From Phellopilus nigrolimitatus (taxonomy: Eukaryota; Basidiomycota; Agaricomycetes; Hymenochaetales; Hymenochaetaceae): 64,000 nt of DNA. The notes under the pieces were generated by a model. The model did not search any database and had not been told where the DNA came from. It saw nothing but the letters and a program-made list of their open reading frames with translations. Below are positions 1 through 10,109 of this stretch, one piece after another. The stretch spans positions 1 through 64,000 of the forward strand of contig JAJOHG010000140.1 in assembly GCA_021029095.1 (NCBI GenBank). Direction: 5' to 3'. Made by a program: the position numbers and the translations under genes. The first letter of the stretch is position 1. Each line of letters starts with the position of its first letter.

Positions 1-560
1 GGAAGAGGAAGACGATATGGAATTGAGAAACCATGTATGAGAGCATTTTTGTTTGGAATAAAGAAGGGGAGAGATGAAGACCACGAGAATGCAGCAGCGA
101 AAGAAAATAGGAGAGAAAAGTAGAAAATTGGAAACAAAGAAGAACTCACAGAAGGCCAGGAGGCTGAGTCCTTTATCTTCATAGCCATATCCACCGCCTC
201 CCTAATTTCCTCGTCGGCGTCGCCCTCGCCGGAGCCCTCGCCGGAGCCCTCTGCGCCGTTTTGATCCCTCGCCATCGGCATCGACGTCCCCCCCGCCGCC
301 CAACCTGCGTTCAGGGAGGTCCCGTCCGCGTCTCCATCAAATTTGTCTTCAAGCTCGTCCATCTACGTGGCACGCCCGCGCCCTCGCGACGCGTGGTACT
401 CGCGAGAGACTGCGTGCGCGCGGTCCATAGTGGCAACCGAAGGCAGCGGCATCGGCATGCGCTTCCCCGATTCCCTCCTCACGAATACGGCCACACCTTC
501 CGGAGAATTAATACCGAGGCGTGCATGTCGTGGTATTGCCGCGCGCTCAGGGCTGGCTAG
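1..560. other. Mosaic edge, no recognised gene
   Basis: The first 180 bases are A-rich and non-coding in appearance. From about 180 to 540 the sequence becomes GC-rich. Read on the minus strand, it has an acidic, glycine-rich frame (Gly-Glu-Gly and Asp-Ala-Asp runs) that ends near a GT donor around 150. It lies downstream of the minus-strand fragment at 560-1123 and may be a further exon of that gene. No family is recognised. Confidence 0.25.
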
Positions 561-1123
561 CTCAGCGGCATGGTCTTGAGCGGGCTCTGGTTCTGTGACT
601 TCGTGGGCGAGGATAACAAAGACAGTGACCCGTTTGCGGCGTGCATGATCTCCGTGTCGATGTCCGGGTCGCCCTCACATTCTCCTTCGCCCTCGCCGTC
701 GAGGAGCACGTCCTCCTCCTCGAAGTCCCCGTCTCCATTGCCGTCGAGCAGGCCCGCCTCGTTCATGCTCGAGACACGGCACCCTGTGCCTCCTCCGGTA
801 ACCGCTGCAGTGGTCTGCGCATGAGACTGGCTATGCTGGTGAGGAAGGGCGCGCGAGGAAGATCCGTTTGCGTACTGCTCGTGCGTTGAGATAAAGTCGA
901 TATAAGGCGGCGTCGGCAGGCGCCTGTGCCCATTCTGGCTTGCTAGTCCACTCGCGTTCCTGTTTGTAGCGGCTGAGGGATATGCCTGGCCCTGACTGAG
1001 CTGCGCGGATTCCACAGATGCAGCCTCCCGCTCACCACCGCAGAGGCGTACGCAGACACCGGCGAGCCGGAGTGCGAGCGGCTCGAGTCCGCTGGGATTG
1101 ACGACGAGCATGCATTCTATCAA
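560..1123 (-). pseudogene. Fragment of unrecognised Ser/His/Gln-rich protein, copy A1
   Basis: A minus-strand fragment of a low-complexity protein. It carries a Ser/His/Gln-rich stretch, a PPTPPY motif and an acidic block (EEEDVLLDGEGEGE) near its C-terminal end. The same protein occurs at 21430-22640 with clear residue-level similarity, and the second copy extends further upstream. The reading frame changes within the fragment (the segment around 1030-1120 is in a different frame from the rest), so it is not intact. Upstream on the same strand it is joined to a KIN1-like sliver. I do not recognise the family. The composition suggests a disordered regulatory or nuclear protein, which is inference only. 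Confidence 0.5.
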
Positions 1124-1195
1124 AAAATGAATGACAACTTAGATAACGATTTCTTCTTGAATGGATCGCACCTGTGCTGAGCCAGTCTGGCCCGA
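1085..1195 (-). pseudogene. KIN1 kinase sliver (intron plus exon edge)
   Basis: About 60 bases at 1135-1195 match 12745-12795 nearly base for base. In the larger KIN1 fragment that stretch spans a codon run for DWLSA, a GT donor and intron. The adjoining minus-strand codons CMLVVNPS match the KIN1 run that precedes the HPWM motif (MLIVNPSA in the larger copy). This is a tiny exon-intron-exon scrap joined to two unrelated fragments on either side. Confidence 0.55.
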
Positions 1196-2470
1196 TCCTT
1201 GTCCGTGTCCGTGTCCGGGAGCCGGATAGAGTGTAGAGGACGTGCCTCCAGCGTGAGGTGCCGGCAGAGCGCGGGAGTATCGCAGGGAAGTGGATGACGC
1301 AGGTGCGCGAGATGTGCGCCTGGCCCGGTGAGTATGCTACTTCTGGAGAACGGGGCGTCGATGGCGTGCGGCAGGGTAAGGGAAGGCAGGCTGAGAGTGT
1401 CCTCCCTTTGTTCGTGCTGAAAATGCGGGCTCTCAGAAGAGGCGGCGGTAGGTAACCGGGATACGCCACGGCGGCGTGCGACGCCGTCGAGAAGAGGCAC
1501 GCAAAAGCGGTGTGCGCATCGGCGGAGCGGCACGAGCACACGTGCTCGTACCGTTCAACCTCTGTGAACTGCGCACAGACTGCAGCGACGCAGCGAGGTC
1601 CACATGAGCACTGTGCAGAATACATTCAGCAAGCGAAAAAGAAAATCGAAGAAAATCTGCTGCGTACCACTCAGCACGGTCCGCGCGTGCCTCAGCGTCG
1701 GGGACGGCCTTCACGGCGCTCCCAGGGACTTTCGACACCTCTTTCACAACCTTCTCCCTTTCCCTCTTCTCCGTCCACATTTGGCGGGGGAGCGCTAGAA
1801 GGCAGGCCTTGGACCGATGCCAGAAGGCGCTCGGCGCGAGTGGCGCGGCCCTGCGCGACGGTAAGTTCGCAACGGAGTGCGTCCGCATCTGCAAGCGCGG
1901 AGAAAGAAGCAACGCTAGTTGGGAAGGAGCCTGGGCAGCGGTAAGTTGGGCGGCATGGTTGAGGAGCGGGGACGAAGTTGAGTTTGAATGCAGAGGCTTG
2001 GGAGAGGCGGAGGAGCCGGGGCTACCGGCGATTGCGGACGCTGTTGAGGCAGGTAAAGCCGTGTGCGAGAGTGTCGGAGGCGGGGACGCTAGAGCTGGTT
2101 TGGAGTCTAACATCGACTGGTCCATCGACTGGTCCTCGTCGCGCGATTGAGTAGGGGACGTCCTGCGCAGCGCCGGCGGACTTGCGGCCACATGCGGGGG
2201 AAGCTGTGGGAGGGACGGCGGGGTAGCGGACTTGACGATGTTGGCCAGTGTGGGAGGGCTCTTCGTCGTCGTTGTCGTCGTGGAGATGGTTGAGCCCGAG
2301 TAGGGCGCCGTCGCGGGCAGAGCGGGGAAGGGAGACACAGACATGCAGTGGGTGGCGCTCGAGGGAGTTGGGGACGGAGTCGGGGAGTCGTTGGATGGTT
2401 GTCGGTGGACGTCGAGGGCAACGACGAAGGGGAGAGAGAAAAGAAGAGTAGGGTACCGCGCGCCGCTTGA
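1195..2470 (-). pseudogene. Fragment of unrecognised coiled-coil protein, copy C1
   Basis: Minus-strand remains of a Ser/Pro-rich protein with a central coiled-coil-like stretch (ALADADALRRELTVAQ in the best copy) and a charged run (EKREREKDVKAESKVP). The same protein occurs at 16880-18960 and 25740-27660. An intron about 1590-1650 is visible by comparison of copies. Frames break several times (for example, the heptad region is in a different frame from the Ser/Pro-rich part). Here it ends in a KIN1 sliver, whereas the other two copies continue into a Trp/Glu-rich exon. This copy is therefore 3'-truncated by a junction. The family is not recognised. Confidence 0.5.
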
Positions 2471-2570
2471 ATGAGTTACTCGAGATTCGACCCGGCCTCG
2501 GCGCTGCGAGCAGGCGAGGTCCGCACTGGACCCGCAGTCGCGCCGTCCGCGCCGACAGACACATATGTGC

Positions 2571-2650
2571 TGCTCTTCCCATGTTGAACTTGCTTCTCCG
2601 GATTTGACAACTTGAATGTATTCTGCCCAGATGTCGCTGCTGCGGCTGCT
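2571..2650 (-). pseudogene. RNA14 sliver fused to leader exon
   Basis: About 75 bases match 11590-11665, which encode the WAEYI...KSGEA stretch of the RNA14-like fragment. Here they follow directly on the CAG-rich first exon of the leader module (start codon on the minus strand near 2652). The junction lies inside the GCAGC repeat, as expected of a microhomology join. It is too short to be functional. Confidence 0.6.
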
Positions 2651-2975
2651 GCATGACCTCGCACTAGACAGATGATTTACAGATTAGTACGTTATAGGCA
2701 AAAAGAGAGAGAAGCACTTACGTTTAGACAGCGGTACACGGAGCGTAGTTGAGAAGCCAAGAGGGAGGAGAGGCCGACACGGGGAAGACGAAGCAAGATC
2801 GACATGATGAGGACGACGCACATCACTGTCTCGGGCTGTGCCGGACAGCGATCAAGACGACTACGGCGACGATCATCACATCAGCGTGCCAGGTAAGACA
2901 AGCAGAAACAACACAGTGGAAGGTAAGTTCAGATTTCTATTCTACTATACAAAAATGCTTCTAATTTTCATTTTT
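2640..2975. repeat. Bidirectional leader module, copy L0
   Basis: First of five to seven copies of a conserved module. Landmarks are a minus-strand start codon followed by CAG repeats, a TTACAGAT...AGTACG stretch, purine-rich GAAGACGAAG repeats, the sequence CTGTCTCGGGCTGTGCCGGA, then on the plus strand a GTAAG donor and a pyrimidine tract ending in AG at about 2977. To the right it is joined to a PHD-finger fragment, and to the left to an RNA14 sliver. It may be a divergent promoter with the first exon and first intron of both transcripts (inference). Confidence 0.6.
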
Positions 2976-3280
2976 AAGCCGCTGCGGTGATCTGCCGTTC
3001 CTCTGGCGGTTACGGAGGCAAGCAGGGGTTTCAGAGCACTCGGCGGGGTGCTCATGAATATCCCTTTTTCGTGCAGTGCGACTTCCCGTACCACCTCGGG
3101 TGCCTCGACTCGCCGCTTGCCGCCGTGCCCGAGTGGTTCTGCCCTAGGTGCAGCGCGAAGCTCGCCTGTCGGCAGCGACGTGGAAGACACGGGTGGCTTC
3201 GACGAGGAGTCCGCAGCGCTGCCGCCCGCGAAGAAGCGCGCGAGGCCACCCAAGAACATGCAGATAACGAGGGTACTTTG
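2976..3280 (+). pseudogene. PHD-finger gene fragment
   Basis: The plus-strand frame contains CDFPYHLGCLDSPLA followed by WFCPRC. This is the second half of a C4HC3 PHD zinc finger, the module that reads histone H3 tails. The first Cys pairs are absent, replaced by unrelated residues before the CDFPYH run. After the finger the reading continues in another frame as an acidic stretch and then a basic AKKRARPPK run. It is joined to leader L0 at an AG acceptor. It cannot form a complete zinc site. Confidence 0.7.
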
Positions 3281-3605
3281 TTCTCATGGGACCACTTTTC
3301 TGCTTTTACTTCCGTCTTGTTTGTTTGAGAATTCGTTTCTTCTTGGTATATATATAAGCCCTGTGGTAGTATGTGTGTTTTACGAGAGTACGAGAGGAAG
3401 AATGTATATCGAGATACCCGATGCCCTGGACGCTGGGACGAGAAGAAAACAAGGTGATAATATAGTACGGAAACCAAGCAAAAAAGAAAGATGTATATCG
3501 ATATCCACAGCGAAAAGGGCGTCTAGGTACACTATAGCTATCCACTATCGCACGAAGTCATAGTGTCATCATTATCCTCAACACCAACGCGTCGTCCCAC
3601 ACCGC
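3281..3605. other. No gene seen
   Basis: Lower-GC stretch between the PHD fragment and the ERG9 remnant. It contains a TATATATAAG run near 3348 and no supportable coding frame. Confidence 0.4.
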
Positions 3606-3608
3606 AGC

Positions 3609-4770
3609 TCACGCAAAGTACCGGATCATCACCCAGACCGCGAATAGCGCGAGCGCCAGGATGAGGAGGAAGATGCCGCCAACGTAGAGCAGGAGATCCT
3701 TTGTCGAGAAGTCCTCGACGGGGGCCCCTCCTTCGCGCCCGGCCCGCGCGCCGCCTCGATTCGCCGCCGCCGCATGACTTGCGTGGCGACCTTCTCCTCG
3801 TGCTGCGCGATGCGCGTGCGCGCGTCGGTCGGGTCGGGGGAGGAGGCGCCGCCCGTCCCGAGCGTGACGAAGGAGGGGTAGTGGTGTTCGCACCACTGTT
3901 CGATCTGTGCAGGCACGACAAAAGAAAGGCGAGGGTAAGAGGCAAAGAGAGAATTGCGAGTAGAGGGGAAGGACGTACGTACTTTGCGGCACGCGATGGA
4001 TATGCGGAGGAAGTTGGGGTCGGCGGGCACGGACCTGGCGTGGATGAGGCGCGCGTATTCACGGAAGATCAACGCGACCTCGCGCGGGTTTGTCGAACGC
4101 ATGATAAGCTACAGAAGTATAACCATGAGTTGACTGTTCGTGAAGGGAAGATGTCTGACTCACTCTCGCCGCCTCTGCTTTTCGGATTTGACGTTGCGCT
4201 GGAAGACCGCAGGGTTCATGAAGCACAAGGAGAGGGTCGCGAACGCCATGCTTTGCGGAATGGTGCAGAAGTTGAACCCAGTCTGGTTCTTAAGGAGGAT
4301 GAGGTAGTCGAGGGATTCGACGGCGTGGCGGAGCGCATTGAGAGTCATACCGCTGAGCGCCCATAGCTCGTTACGAGCTTGCAGGCTTGCACATGTCCTT
4401 CGGGTCGTCGAAGCCGTACGCGCCTCAGGTCTCGCGAGGCCAAAAGAGGCAGCCGTCGTCGACATCCCTCGCGGAAGTCGCGGAGGATATTCGTTTTCTG
4501 GAGTAGGAGGCCCATGTGGTTGGAGAGCACGAGCTGCTCGCCGAGCCACGGCTGCTCCTTGCCGGATGCCGAAAAGATGCGCGAGAGGCCCTCGCCGACA
4601 AGCCCCATGACGTAGTGGCAGTACAGCTCAATGTCGGCGACGGTGATGTCGACAATGACAGCGAGCTAGGCGGGCGGGAGCAGGTTGAGCTCAGTGACGA
4701 CGCAGTCGAACTCAACGAGAAGCTGGCGGACCTTCTTGCGCGGTCCGCTCCCATTGAAGTTCTAGCGTAG
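3609..4770 (-). pseudogene. Squalene synthase (ERG9) pseudogene, N-terminally truncated
   Basis: Minus-strand remnant of farnesyl-diphosphate farnesyltransferase, the ER enzyme that makes squalene for ergosterol. Visible blocks are [15 protein letters not shown] followed by [12 protein letters not shown] (the second Asp-rich region), [49 protein letters not shown] and a C-terminal membrane helix ending AVWVMIRYFA. An intron at about 3905-3975 is retained. The frame breaks inside the Asp-rich motif (around 4470) and again before the membrane helix. The N-terminal third with the first Asp-rich motif is missing, and the sequence joins gene C-derived DNA at about 4770. A functional copy must lie elsewhere. 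Confidence 0.85.
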
Positions 4771-4990
4771 CGTGTGCGGTCCAGGCGGTTGGATGGCGGC
4801 CGAGCATCCTAGAAAACGTGTGTGGGAGCGGTGCAGCGTGGAGTGCGACTGAGTGCTCGGAAAGAGGATGGGACACGTGGATATGAGCGTACAGTGGGCT
4901 GGCAGCATGCGCACGTACATGCTGAGACAGAAAAAGCGAAGCCTGTAGATTCATAAATAGTCAATATGTTGTTCAAGAATTTCACGAACA
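4771..4990 (-). pseudogene. Gene C intron/exon scrap
   Basis: Similar base for base to 17340-17520 and 26000-26220, which in the longer copies lie between two exons of the unrecognised coiled-coil gene. It bridges the ERG9 and samB remnants here. Confidence 0.45.
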
Positions 4991-4999
4991 AGAAAAAGA

Positions 5000-7260
5000 A
5001 GGCAACACACAGAATCAAAGGGAAGCTGCGGGAGCATCGGAGGGGCCATCCCGCGCGTTTGTGGAAGGCTGCGGGCTCGGCAGGATGGGCTCGACGACCG
5101 ACAATAGCCATCCATCTTGAGATCCGCCGACACCGTCGCTGCTGAGTGCGCATTTGCCGTCGAACTGGTCCTAATCCGCGCGCCTCCTCTCCAGCTTGAA
5201 CTATCCCCCGCTCCAGCCGCCGTGACAGATGTTGACGGCACGCTCGCGCAACCCGTCGCTATCGCCGGATGAAAACTCAGGCGCGGCTTGTAAAACGCCT
5301 GGCGTACGTGCTGAAATAGGCAAGGAGCTGCGGTGGAGGTAGTACATCCTCTTCGCGGAACGGACCCGGTTCCTCCACACCGTGATGGTGATGATGATGG
5401 CGCCGGTGCGTCGCGCGCGGGGGTGGGGCCCGGCGCGGCCGGTGAAGGCGAGGCGGCAGCAGGAGCAGGAAATGCTAGGGCACTGCGCGTCGCTTGAACG
5501 GGAGACCCGAGATTCGATCCGCCCGCGGCACCGCGAACAGGCGAGCACCACGCTGGACCCGCAATCGCGCCATCGGCCGCGACGGGCATCGCGGCAAGTA
5601 TCGGCGGGTGCGCATGAGCGTGCATGGGTAAACTCGCCAGGACAGTATGCGTCGTGAGCTCTTCTCGCCCGTGCGCGTGGCCGAGGTGATGGTGGTGCTC
5701 GCGCGTCATGTTGCGAGGACTGAGAGTTAGGGTATTCGCGCGTGTGCGGTGTAGCATCGATCTTGCCAGGCGGGGCGCCCAGCGCCAAGTCGTCGTTGAC
5801 GTTTTGGTCGAGAGCGCCACGATCCCATCGAACACGCCGTCATCCGCCGCGTCCGTGTTGATGATGATGTGCGCATCGAGGTCGACGTCGACAGTATCGG
5901 AGGCTCCGGCCACGGCTACACCGGCCGCACTTGCTCCTGTTGTGGATGGCGAGTCGGAGACAAGTCCGTCGTGGATGTGAAAGGGATGGTGGGGCCGACA
6001 TGCTCTAATCCGCGTCCTGATCCTGCGTCATCGACGTCCATCTCAACATCTGCATCGTCCTCAGTCTCCGTATCCGGTCGCGATGTCGTCGAACGCCGTC
6101 GGCATCCTAGATCCCAGCAGCGTAGCATTTGCAGAAGTGTCCGTCGACACCGTCGTCTTCGCATCCGAAACTGTTCGTCCTTAGGGCGGCGTCAGGTGAG
6201 TAAGCGCGAAGAAAGTCGAGAAATAGAATTCACCTCGGCAATCGCGAAGGACCGTTCCCGTGCGAGAACGTGGACAAGTTCTTGTGCTTGCTCTCGCTGG
6301 CGCTGCTGCTCTCGCTGCTGCTGCCGCTTGAGCTGTCTTTGTTCGCGGTTCTCGCGCGGGATGCCGCTCGCGCTCGCACTTGGACCAACAGCGAAGCCCA
6401 ACGATGCGAGCCAGGCTTCGAGAACGCAGGCGACGACCTCTAACGTGCCCGCCTGCACGACGCGACTCCGTATGGACTCGATCCTCGTACGCCGATGTTG
6501 ATTACGCTTTGAAATGCGAGAGAAAAGCGGTATGCGGCGTGCCGGTCAAAGGATTTGGGATTGAGAGTCGGAGTGGGCGGCGGGCGGGGAAGTCCAGGAG
6601 GCGAGAGGCCATAGATGGCTGAGGGGTTCTCTGGCGGCGGTGGGGAGAGACAAGAATCGCGCAGAAGGCGGACAAGGCGCTCCAGGCTGCCGTCGCAAGT
6701 GAGGACCTCCCGGATGCGCGGCGAGGTTGAGGTGAGGTACGTGAGGCGGGTGAATGAGCTGAGAATCGGGAGCGGGATGTCGTGTCAACCGCTGTAATCG
6801 AGTTTCTCGGTCAGCGTCGTGCATGGCGGCGGCGGCGATGGGCACACGACTTAAGACTCACCTCTCCTATTCCACACGCAGGATCCGGTCTGCGCGGCGA
6901 ACGCAAAGTTCGACTCACGCATGAGAGCTTCAAAAGTGTTCGGGTTATGTTCGTAGTTGTTGAAGCGCTACTGCGCGATGTAGTCGACGTTGTTGCTGTT
7001 GTGCGCAATGGGCGGGCTGATTTCTCAACTCGTAGTTTGATTGCGGCGAGAGCGTCGCCAGTCGTCTGCGTCTAGAGGCATGTATTCGCATTCCCCTGTC
7101 CGAGTAGAACGTGGTCGTGGTCGCAGTCGAGCGGAGAGGAGATATGGGTGTCGTTGTGAGTGTCGACAGCAGCGACAGAAGAGAAGAAGGGCGGCGATGC
7201 GGGCAGAGGTAGGCGCGGCAGACAGTCGGACTTAGACGCGAGTCGAGCGCACTTTGAGTG
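5000..7260 (-). pseudogene. samB/MUB1 MYND-protein pseudogene, copy 1
   Basis: Minus-strand remains of the fungal MYND zinc-finger protein samB (MUB1 in yeast, a partner of the UBR2 ubiquitin ligase). From N to C: an Asn-rich start region, FARLTYLTS/PRIR and the GGLERLVRLL armadillo-like block (around 6700), QSVVNIGVRGSE, EAWLASLGFAVGPSASASGI, a Gln/Arg-rich helix, the acidic linker, and VRQAFYKPRLSFHPA near 5260. Introns are still visible between blocks. Frames shift repeatedly, and the MYND Cys/His cluster that should follow is absent. Identification rests on the conserved N-terminal blocks and on copy 4, which reaches the segment just before the MYND finger. Confidence 0.7.
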
Positions 7261-7264
7261 CGTC

Positions 7265-8251
7265 TCAGCACACTGGGTACGCGAGCGAAGAGCGACAACC
7301 TGTCGCCGTGTTGTCACCATTTGCTTGTAGGTCGGAGGCGGCGGCAGTCGAGGGCCGACGGTGGATCGAGATGATACCCGCAGGCGCGCACCTGGATTTG
7401 AGTTTCCGCCGTAGTTGCAGACCAACTCGTTCCAGCGAGCCGGGTCGATCGTCTCCAGCCCCTCTGGTTTCGCCTCCTCCGCCTACTCGACCCTTCTTTT
7501 TGCACGAGCTTCTCTCTCCGCCTCGGTCGTAAGGTCCCACGCCCGCCTGCGCTCCTCCTCTCCTCCTTCGCCTACTCGCCGTCCGCCGCGCCCGAGTGAA
7601 ATATCGCTTGTAAAAGTCTCGCGGCCATGAGGATGCCACCCTCGAAGAGCGGGCGCTTGTCTGCTGAGGTATTCGAGGTCGAGGGCGCGGATGCGCAATG
7701 CGGATACAAAGGCAGCGGAGAGAGCGGCGGGGGAGCGGTGTCCGTGTATAAATTCGACAAGCCGTCAGATCGCTCTTCCTCAGACTCCCTTCCTCGGCGC
7801 TGGGGATAGCGGTGAAGCTCGTACGGGTCGCGCTCGAGCTCGTGTCCGAGTCTGAGTGCACGAGGCGGAGCGTGGTCGTGCCCGGGTCGAGCGCGCGGAG
7901 ATCCCGCAAGTTCCGCGCGCGCCACGAATTGGCCGAGACACGAAGCAGAACGGGGCTAGGCGGAGGCGGGGATGCGTGTGCTGGGTTGAGCTGAGCAGGG
8001 TGCGCGCCGAGGCTAACGCGCTTGTCCTTCCCTTGGGATTTTGTCTTTGTAGCAAGTTGCGCCGACTCCGTTGATTTCAGGCGGTCGGAACTCGAGTCGC
8101 GCTCGAGGAACTCGTACGCGCTGGGCGTCGACATGGGCCAGGACGACTCGAAGTCCTTCTTGTGGCACGCCTCGCTGCAGTAGAGGAGCGTCTGGGACTG
8201 GTCGATGACCGTGCGCGTGCGGACGAGCTGGGCTGATCCTGTTGTCAGCAT
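7265..8251 (-). pseudogene. ECL1-like zinc-finger gene fragment, copy 1
   Basis: The minus-strand frame reads LLYCSEACHKKDFESSWP, the C-terminal half of the small zinc finger of fungal ECL1/2/3 lifespan-regulator type proteins (YCSxxCxxxD). A Ser-rich tail follows, including TTTLRLVHSDSDTSSS. The upstream CxxC pair is missing. The fragment is joined on its 5' side, across an intron-like stretch (about 8252-8320), to leader module L1. Frames change downstream of about 7900. The ECL1 assignment rests on one half-motif and could be another small Cys-rich finger. Confidence 0.45.
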
Positions 8252-8712
8252 CGCGCTCGCATTCAGACGGTTTCAATACGTACCTATATTTTTATTTTAC
8301 CTAACCGTTCTCTCCGGCGCTTCCGCGCGACTGGGCTCCCTCGATCGACACGACAGGTTGCGGCGAAGTTGCTGCTGTTGCTGCTGCTGCAGAGGCATGA
8401 TTTTCGTACCTAGATAGATAGTTTATAGATTAGTACGCTAAGGTATTGAAGAAAGAGAAACAACTTACGATTAGACAGCGGTACGCGGAGCGTAGTCGAG
8501 AAGTCGAGACGTCGAGACGAAGACGAAGCACGAAGATCGACATGACGAGGACGACGCACATCGATGTCCTCGGGCTGTGCCGGACAGCGATCAAATGGTG
8601 ACTAGGTGACATCACAGTCAGCGTGCCAGGTCCGCAAGCAGTTATAACAGTGCAAGTGCAAACTTTTACTCTATTTTACAGCAGCATCCTCTAACTTTCT
8701 TTCACAGGCTTT
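8230..8712. repeat. Bidirectional leader module, copy L1
   Basis: Full-length copy. The minus side has a start codon at 8398, CAG-rich codons, and an intron containing TAAAATAAAAATATAGGTAC. The plus side has CGACATGACGAGG, the CCTCGGGCTGTGCCGGACAG landmark and a pyrimidine-tract AG at about 8708. It is joined to an ECL1-like fragment on the left and, after a short frame starting MDDFSLH, to a Dicer fragment on the right. Confidence 0.65.
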
Positions 8713-8779
8713 TCTTTCAGCATGGACGACTTCTCTCTTCACGCGGTCCTCGGCCATCTTCGCGCTCAAGCCGCTTAGA

Positions 8780-9362
8780 GGTGCGTCCGTTCAGCTTTCT
8801 TACCCAGAGTCCATTTCACAAACTGTTACCTTCATGCGCGCGAGCCCGGCGCAGGCTTAGATGCGGGCGCGCAACGCGGCGCGTACAAACCCTTGCAGAC
8901 GCACGAGTGCAAGGCAGCGCTCGTCGATATGCATTTCCTCGCATTCGTGTACCTGCGCACGCACATCGTACTCTGGGATGCCACGCGCGCGCTTGCAGTG
9001 CACTCTTCGGTGCGACACACTGCATCTCATGCAGTGTCTGCTGCACTCGAGCAGGGCGCTGCTGGATAATCAGCGCGACACACTCGCGCTTTTCCAGCGA
9101 GGGAATGAAGAAATCGAACGCGCACTTGAGAGCGGCACACGTTCCCGTACGCGCGGTTAGGCGCCCACGTTCCTCAGCGACATCGTGGTGTCTTCTGGGC
9201 GCCATGTACCTCGATAGCAACGGCGACATCGAAGCGGTGCGCGGTGTGCTGGAGCGGCTAGGCCTGATTTTCGTGTTGTGTCGCGTCGTGCACGAAGGAG
9301 TGGACGTGCGGCATCCGGTGTCGCGCGACATGGAGTGGGCAGGGAAGTGTCGGATTTAAAAT
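8780..9362 (+). pseudogene. Dicer-like RNase III fragment, copy 1
   Basis: Plus-strand remnant of the C-terminal RNase III domain of a Dicer-like protein, the dsRNA-cutting enzyme of RNA interference. Key blocks are LHLMQCLL, ALFQRGNEEIERALESG, FLSDIV and LGAMYLDSNGDIEAVRGVL, followed by EGVDVRHPVSRDMEWAGK. The FLSDIVES...GAMYLDS run corresponds to the second RNase III signature region. Several frame changes are needed to read it, and the helicase, PAZ and first RNase III domains are absent. It lies tail to tail with the SEC61 remnant, the same arrangement as at 31275-32975. Confidence 0.75.
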
Positions 9363-9679
9363 TAGGATTCATACTTGTCCTTGTCGATTCTTGCAACCTA
9401 TAATCCGACTATTATGTTATTCGTTCTCGGAGATCATGAAGTGAGCGAAGGAGCGAAAGAGCCACAGCATGCAAAATTATATATATCCCAACTTTCAAAG
9501 CGCGCATCCGTGGCTGGAACAGCGTGCATGTACAAAATTTGATATTACCCCAGCCGAAACTCGATCCCACTCGAAGTGCCGCTCGGTAGCCCGCCAGAAC
9601 ACAAACTGAACTCAGACCCCAGCAGAACATATCGGATCAAGCCGTATGTACACGCACACGTCCGCGAAAGAAACGGTAA

Positions 9680-10105
9680 TGAGAACGAAACATAGCCCAG
9701 AAGATCACCGAACGCGGCCATCTCGGGGCTATTCGACTCGCGAATGCCTATTTCCCAGTCTAAAAATGCGATAAGTAAGAGAACGTGATAATAAACAAGG
9801 GAAAGGGACACACAGTTGTAGGTGACGGCTATGTGTATACCAGTACCGCTGCCAGTAGCGCCCATGAGGTCCGCGGCAATGGAGAGAAGGCGCCACCGAG
9901 GGCAGCTGCCGTCGAGATAACACGCTTTAGTTCCTTGTACACCGGACCCTCCCGGTGGCTGGCCATCACCATCTGCTGGTCCTTGAGTTGCTTCGCGACG
10001 TCGCACAGACCCGAGCCGGACACCTCGATCCACGTCTTCGAACAGAGCTCTTGTTCCCAGCCGCGGAGGACGGCAGCGGCAGCGTCCCTCCATTGATCGC
10101 GGGAA
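9680..10105 (-). pseudogene. SEC61 alpha C-terminal fragment, copy 1
   Basis: Minus-strand remnant of the translocon pore subunit Sec61 alpha. It contains [29 protein letters not shown]...YKELKRVI, then in another frame [16 protein letters not shown], and after an intron WEIGIRES...PEMAAFGDLL. These are the last cytosolic loop, the last membrane helix and the C-terminus. The normal stop after GDLLG has become a sense codon, in contrast to copy 2. The 3' flank (9353-9690) is also shared with copy 2. Upstream it is fused on the same strand to the RNA14 remnant at about 10110. Confidence 0.85.
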
Positions 10106-10109
10106 TCGT

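Noticed and set aside
1433..2344. Long open frames (up to 450 codons) in the GC-rich mosaic, such as 1433-2344, 18194-19192, 25602-26957
   Set aside because: High GC makes stops rare. The frames run through visible introns and frame breaks, and conserved protein blocks jump between frames. They are not intact genes.
3345..3360. TATATATAAG as a promoter
   Set aside because: It lies between two pseudogene fragments with no downstream intact gene.
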